From assembly GCA_003641545.1 (NCBI GenBank), contig QNAU01000028.1, forward strand, positions 1 through 10,340: 10,340 nucleotides of DNA, read 5' to 3'. Each line of letters opens with the position of its first letter. Position 1 is the first letter of the stretch. The position numbers and the translations under genes were made by a program. Under the pieces are notes generated by a model, which had not been told where the DNA came from, did no database searches, and worked only from the letters and a program-made list of their open reading frames with translations. Of the stretch, positions 6,667 to 10,340 are shown in pieces. This DNA is from Thermotoga sp. Lineage in GTDB: Bacteria; Thermotogota; Thermotogae; B21-G9.

Positions 6667-7611
6667 TTATCCCGTTCTTCTCTTTCTGAGTTGATCAACC
6701 GCGACAGTTATAACCAGAATGATACCGACGATTATCCTCTGCCAGAACGGGTTGACGTTCAACAGAACCGCACCGTTGTATATCGTGGTCATTATCAACG
6801 CACCTATGAACGCACCAAAGGCGTTCCCTTCCGCACCGAACAAACTCGCGCCTCCAAGAACCGCAGCAGCTATGGCATCCAGTTCGTATCCCGTTCCCGT
6901 AGTTGGAACACCCATCCATAACCTCGATGTCTCGAGTATTCCGGCGAGTCCGACGAGTGTCGATGCCAAGGTGTAAACACCGTAGGTCACGACCCTTATG
7001 TTCACACCTGAAAGCCTCGCAGCCTCAACATTGCTACCGAGTGCGTAAACGTAACGTCCAAAACTCGTTCTCCTAAGGATGAACTCCACAAGCGCTACGG
7101 ATATGATGAGGAACCAAAATATATTCGGAAGACCGAGGAAATTACCCGATGCGAAGTCCGCTATGCTTCTCGGAAGACCGAAGACGTTGCTTCCACCGGA
7201 TATAAGAAGGGTTATACCCCTCAGGATCGTCATCATACCGAGTGTCGCTATGAATGGAGGTATCTTCAGATCGTAAACCATGACACCGTTGGTGAAACCC
7301 ACGAGGGCAGACATGAGAAGCATGACGACTATTATCATCGGTATCGACATCACCTTGGCAACCAGCATCTTCGACATGGATATGTTCACCAGGGCAACGA
7401 GGGATCCGACGGACAGATCTATACCCGCGGTCAGGATGACGAGAACCTCGGCAACTGCGAGAACCCCCTGTATAGCCATCTGCCTCATGATGTTCTGAAC
7501 GTTGGTGATCGTCAGAAAATGAGGAGACATGAAACTCAAGGCGATCCACATGATCACTGCAACTATGAGAACCACGGTCTGTGTCGTCAACGTTACTCCG
7601 CTCTTTCTCAC
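6667..7611 (-). CDS. Ribose-type ABC transporter permease (RbsC family)
   Basis: Inner-membrane permease of the carbohydrate uptake transporter 2 (CUT2) group, 314 residues, almost certainly a homodimer in the complex. Hydrophobic stretches at about 11-29, 45-62, 66-84, 90-110, 118-138, 163-180, 208-226, 246-275 and 291-305 fit the 8-10 helices of RbsC. The diagnostic ILTAGIDLSVGS is at 59-70. The cytoplasmic coupling loop ALGSNVEAARLSGVN is at 190-204, and AAVLGGASLFGAEGNAFGAF is at 249-268. The start is GTG at 7611 with AAGGGGGT 8 nt upstream; the ATG a few bases before it meets a stop at once. The gene follows the ATPase by 17 nt and precedes the isomerase by 14 nt. CUT2 systems take up monosaccharides, so the substrate is a single sugar rather than an oligosaccharide. 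Confidence 0.95.
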   Translation of the reverse strand: MRKSGVTLTTQTVVLIVAVIMWIALSFMSPHFLTITNVQNIMRQMAIQGVLAVAEVLVILTAGIDLSVGSLVALVNISMSKMLVAKVMSIPMIIVVMLLMSALVGFTNGVMVYDLKIPPFIATLGMMTILRGITLLISGGSNVFGLPRSIADFASGNFLGLPNIFWFLIISVALVEFILRRTSFGRYVYALGSNVEAARLSGVNIRVVTYGVYTLASTLVGLAGILETSRLWMGVPTTGTGYELDAIAAAVLGGASLFGAEGNAFGAFIGALIMTTIYNGAVLLNVNPFWQRIIVGIILVITVAVDQLRKRRTG

Positions 7612-7628
7612 AGCATCTTACCCCCTTT

Positions 7629-9140
7629 TCAGGAAACCACCGCATCCGTGTTTTCCCTTATCGCGTAGCTCAACAACTTTTCCTCATCGAATTCCTCTCT
7701 CGGAAGATCCGCGACGATCCTCCCATTCCTCATGACCAGTATCCTGTCGCAGATAGCCATGAGTTCCGGCATGTAGGAGGATATGAAGAGTATCCCCGCT
7801 CCCTCCTTCGCGAGCGAATTCATGAGCTGGTATATCTCCTCCTTCGCACCCACGTCTATACCGTTCGTCGGTTCATCCATTATGAAAACCTTCGCCTTAC
7901 TCGCGAGCCACTTCGCGACCACGACCTTCTGCTGATTACCCCCACTGAGGTTCATCACTATCTGATTCAAAGATGGCGTTTTTATATCCAAAACCTTGAC
8001 ATAATATTCCGCATTCTTCTTTTCCTTGGAAACACTCAACAACCCCATCTTACCTATTCTCGGATATATCGGAAGATTTATGTTGAGTTTCACCGAGAGC
8101 TTTAGAGCCAATCCTTGTCTTCTTCTATCCTCGGGTATCAAACTTACTCCCCTGTCTATGGATCTTCTTGGATTCATGTTCTTCACTTTCTTGCCCAGCA
8201 CGTAGAGTTCCCCCGATTCTATGGGATCCGCTCCAAACAGAGCACGTGAAAGTTCCGTTCTTCCAGAACCGACCAACCCGTAAACCCCGACGATCTCACC
8301 GCTTCTCAAACTGAACGAACATCCCTTTAATTTCTCATTCTTTATGTTCTCAGCCCTGAGAACTTCCTCACCTATCTTTCTCGTTGGGTCGTATATACCA
8401 CCTTGAACCTTTCTTCCGACCATCATCGAGATCAGTTCGTCTTCGTTGGTTTCCGAAACCTTCTTCTCACCCACCACTCTTCCATCCTTCAGAACGAGGA
8501 CGGTATCGCAGAGTTGAAAGATCTCCTCCAATCTGTGGGAGATGTATATGATGGATCTTCCCGTCTCCTTGAGCCATTTTATCACCCTGAACAGTTCCTC
8601 AACTTCCTGCGCCGCCAGAACCGCGGTCGGTTCGTCGAATATGATTATCCTCGCATTTCTCGAAAGTGCTCTTGCTATGGCGACCATACCTTGCTGTGAG
8701 GCACTCAGATCTCCCACCCTCGTCATTGGATCTATGACATCGCCGTATCCTATCTCATCGAGCATCTTTTTCGCCCTCTTCATCATCTCGGATTTTGACA
8801 GTATTCCACCTCTCGTTGGCAATTGACCAAGAAGAATGTTTTCTGCAACTGTGAGATGCTCAGCCAAGACGAGATTCTGATAAACCGCGGATATCCCAAG
8901 ATGTTCGGATATTATCGGGGTCATCTTCTCTATCTTTCTTCCGAAAACGTATATCTCACCGCTATCCAGCGTGTATGCCCCGGTCAGTATCTTTATGAGC
9001 GTCGATTTGCCCGCGCCATTCTCACCCACTAAAGCCTTTACCTCACTCTTTCTGAGTTCGAAGTTGACGTTCTCGAGTGCCTTAACTCCGGGAAATTCCT
9101 TGTTTATGTTTTTCATCACGACCACAAATTCATCCATCAT
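7629..9140 (-). CDS. Ribose-type ABC transporter ATPase (RbsA family, two fused domains)
   Basis: Energises the CUT2 importer; 503 residues holding two ATP-binding domains in tandem, the normal RbsA layout. Domain 1 has Walker A GENGAGKST at 39-47, signature LSASQ at 145-149, Walker B IIIFDEPTAVL with the Glu at about 170, and ISHRLEEI. Domain 2 has a degenerate Walker A, GLVGSGRTEL at 288-297 with no Lys, the good signature LSGGNQQKV at 398-406, and VFIMDEPTNGIDVGA with its Glu at about 423. A non-functional second Walker A is usual in this family, but the first signature has Ser for the conserved Gly, so one of the two composite sites looks doubly impaired. I chose ATG 9140 because AAGGTGAT ends 4 nt upstream; GTG 9149 and ATG 9146 overlap that site. 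The gap to the binding-protein gene carries a terminator. Confidence 0.95.
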   Translation of the reverse strand: MMDEFVVVMKNINKEFPGVKALENVNFELRKSEVKALVGENGAGKSTLIKILTGAYTLDSGEIYVFGRKIEKMTPIISEHLGISAVYQNLVLAEHLTVAENILLGQLPTRGGILSKSEMMKRAKKMLDEIGYGDVIDPMTRVGDLSASQQGMVAIARALSRNARIIIFDEPTAVLAAQEVEELFRVIKWLKETGRSIIYISHRLEEIFQLCDTVLVLKDGRVVGEKKVSETNEDELISMMVGRKVQGGIYDPTRKIGEEVLRAENIKNEKLKGCSFSLRSGEIVGVYGLVGSGRTELSRALFGADPIESGELYVLGKKVKNMNPRRSIDRGVSLIPEDRRRQGLALKLSVKLNINLPIYPRIGKMGLLSVSKEKKNAEYYVKVLDIKTPSLNQIVMNLSGGNQQKVVVAKWLASKAKVFIMDEPTNGIDVGAKEEIYQLMNSLAKEGAGILFISSYMPELMAICDRILVMRNGRIVADLPREEFDEEKLLSYAIRENTDAVVS

Positions 9141-9198
9141 GACCATCACCTTCTAAGAATGCTTCATTTTTGTATATTGTAGTCCATTTCAACATGAT

Positions 9199-9232
9199 AA
9201 AAAAATAAGGTGGTGGGTTTTCCCCACCACCT
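9199..9232 (-). terminator. Intrinsic terminator after the binding-protein gene
   Basis: On the minus strand a perfect 10-bp stem (AGGTGGTGGG with CCCACCACCT) closes a 5-nt GAAAA loop. After two intervening bases comes a run of seven Ts (9205-9199). It begins 13 nt after the binding-protein stop and lies before the ATPase start. As the first-gene terminator it would let most transcripts end there, giving excess binding protein, with read-through supplying the rest of the operon. Confidence 0.85.
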
Positions 9233-9245
9233 CGGATGAGATCCA

Positions 9246-10238
9246 TCACCAATCCTTGTGGAACTCAACCGGATTGAGGAATTCCTCAGCTTCTCCGGTC
9301 TTCAGCATCTCGGGTGTTATGGCAACAACTCCGGTGTCTATTCTCTTCGCAACTGGAACGCTGTTTCTCGCGAGTATGGCATAGACAACTCCGGAGTATC
9401 CCATGACCCACGGTTTCTGAACGATCATGGCATCGACGTATCCGTTCTTGAGTCCCCAGAGTTCCTGTGGTCCAGCATCCACGACCACGACCGCGAGTCC
9501 CTTCTTTCCAGCCATGTCGAGAGCTCTGACAACCTCATCACCGGTGTATTGGTTGCTCGCGTATATTCCCTTGAGATCCGGATGAGCTGTCAGCAGGTTC
9601 TGGGTTATCATGAGCGTGTTCCCCTGCTTCCCTTGAGCGTCTTCGAAGGTCACGATCTCTATTTCCGGATATTTCTCCTTGATCCTGTCGAGGAATCCTT
9701 TCTTTCTCGCTTCGAGTGAACCGACTCCGGACATGAAAGTTATACCTGCAACCTTTCCGGCTGGTTTACCGAATTTTTCCGTCAGAGCCTTGGCGAGCAT
9801 ATCCGCGGCGAGCTGACCTATCTTGTAGTTATCGGATGCTAAGAAGCTCACGTAATTATCGGTGTTCGCCGCACTGTCTATTATTATGACCGGTATCCCG
9901 GAGTTCATAGCCTTCTCTATTCCGGGAACGAGAGCATCCGCAACTGTCGGTGCGATGACTATGGCATCCGGCTGTGAGGATATCGCTGTCTCGAGTATCT
10001 CAACCTGTTTTCTAACATCCGCTTCCGTCGTCGGTGATTGGGCGATCAACTCTACACCAAAATGCTTTGCAGCCTTTCTCGCTCCATCGAGGACGATTTG
10101 CCAGAACTCCGATTCACTCGCCTTGACGATGAAGAATATCTTCATCTTCGTGACCGGGATGGCTTTCTTCCCTGCAAATCCGACGCCGAAACTCAGGATA
10201 AGGGACAACACAACGAGGAAAACGAGAAACTTCTTCAT
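9246..10238 (-). CDS. Ribose-type sugar ABC transporter substrate-binding protein (RbsB family)
   Basis: Extracytoplasmic monosaccharide-binding protein that delivers the sugar to the permease; 330 residues, the usual size. Residues 1-22 are a clear signal peptide: MKK, a Leu/Val/Phe core, then VGFA with likely cleavage after A22 or A26. There is no lipobox Cys, so it should be cleaved by signal peptidase I and remain free in the periplasm. The mature part shows the periplasmic-binding-protein type I pattern: IFFIVKASESEFWQ, the ISSQPDAIVIAPTVADALVP strand-turn, IPVIIIDSAAN, SFLASDNYKIGQLAA, GKVAGITFMSG, LKGIYASNQYTGDEVVRAL and VVVVDAG. It is the first gene of the operon. ATG 10238 is preceded by a near-perfect GGAGGTGATC. 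The ligand is not readable by eye, since LacI-type and Rbs-type binding pockets vary widely. Confidence 0.95.
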   Translation of the reverse strand: MKKFLVFLVVLSLILSFGVGFAGKKAIPVTKMKIFFIVKASESEFWQIVLDGARKAAKHFGVELIAQSPTTEADVRKQVEILETAISSQPDAIVIAPTVADALVPGIEKAMNSGIPVIIIDSAANTDNYVSFLASDNYKIGQLAADMLAKALTEKFGKPAGKVAGITFMSGVGSLEARKKGFLDRIKEKYPEIEIVTFEDAQGKQGNTLMITQNLLTAHPDLKGIYASNQYTGDEVVRALDMAGKKGLAVVVVDAGPQELWGLKNGYVDAMIVQKPWVMGYSGVVYAILARNSVPVAKRIDTGVVAITPEMLKTGEAEEFLNPVEFHKDW

Positions 10239-10242
10239 GAGT

Positions 10243-10252
10243 GATCACCTCC
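10243..10252 (-). promoter_or_regulatory. Strong ribosome binding site of the binding-protein gene
   Basis: GGAGGTGATC on the minus strand is a full match to the anti-SD of 16S rRNA, 4 nt before ATG 10238. It fits a gene expressed at high level, as expected of a transporter binding protein. Confidence 0.8.
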
Positions 10253-10287
10253 GAAATTCTTTTGATGGGACTTGATTTAAAAACTGT

Positions 10288-10299
10288 GCAATCGTTTGC
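10288..10299 (-). promoter_or_regulatory. LacI-type operator, candidate
   Basis: An imperfect palindrome, GCAAACGATTGC on the minus strand, 10 of 12 bases symmetric around a central CG. Even length and a central CG are the hallmark of LacI-family operators. It begins about 7 nt after the -10 box, so it covers the expected start of transcription. The operon's own LacI-family protein is the obvious candidate to bind it. The match is by eye; no footprint or motif score is available. Confidence 0.65.
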
Positions 10300-10305
10300 G
10301 TTAAA

Positions 10306-10334
10306 ATTTTACTACAATCTCGTTTTAATTTCAA
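10306..10334 (-). promoter_or_regulatory. Sigma70-type promoter of the sugar operon
   Basis: On the minus strand TTGAAA (10334-10329) and TAAAAT (10311-10306) are separated by exactly 17 nt, an almost ideal -35/-10 pair (5 of 6 matches in each). Transcription would start near 10300-10298, at the operator, leaving a leader of about 60 nt before ATG 10238. The window ends 6 bases upstream, so activator sites cannot be examined. Confidence 0.75.
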
Positions 10335-10340
10335 GTATCC

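Noticed and set aside
10241..10248. Perfect 8-bp palindrome GTGATCAC near the first gene start
   Set aside because: It is explained by the GGAGGTGATC ribosome binding site and is too short to call an operator; the CG-centred palindrome at 10288-10299 is the better candidate.

Overview
The window is almost entirely one minus-strand sugar uptake and catabolism operon. It reads from a promoter at the right edge (about 10334) down to about 388, with a truncated unrelated gene on the plus strand at the left edge. Tight packing, 4-17 bp gene overlaps, strong GGAGGTG-type ribosome binding sites, frequent GTG starts, and a solute-binding protein with a signal peptide but no lipobox cysteine suggest a thermophilic anaerobe of the Thermotogota type. 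That taxonomic call is inference from style only; no marker gene is present.

Layout in transcription order (right to left): a sigma70-type promoter with a LacI-type operator at the expected start of transcription; a ribose-type ABC importer (binding protein, intrinsic terminator in the gap, two-domain ATPase, permease); an L-fucose/D-arabinose isomerase-family enzyme; a FucU/RbsD mutarotase; a transaldolase/fructose-6-phosphate aldolase-like enzyme that appears to start at a non-canonical codon; a PfkB-family sugar kinase; a LacI-family regulator; an FGGY-family (xylulokinase-like) kinase; and a small three-helix membrane protein. The last of these overlaps the 3' end of the convergent plus-strand gene.

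The set makes a coherent pathway. An aldose is imported by the ABC system, its anomers are interconverted by the mutarotase, and it is isomerised to a ketose. The ketose is then phosphorylated by one or both kinases and cleaved, or its three-carbon unit transferred, by the Schiff-base (class I) transaldolase-like enzyme. The LacI protein inside the operon probably represses the operon through the operator at 10288-10299. The substrate cannot be read from the sequence. Two kinases plus a transaldolase-family enzyme, without the class II FucA aldolase, do not match the textbook fucose, arabinose, ribose or xylose operons, so this may be a variant pathway. There is no tRNA, rRNA, CRISPR array or mobile element that I can see, and no gene-free stretch over 300 bases.
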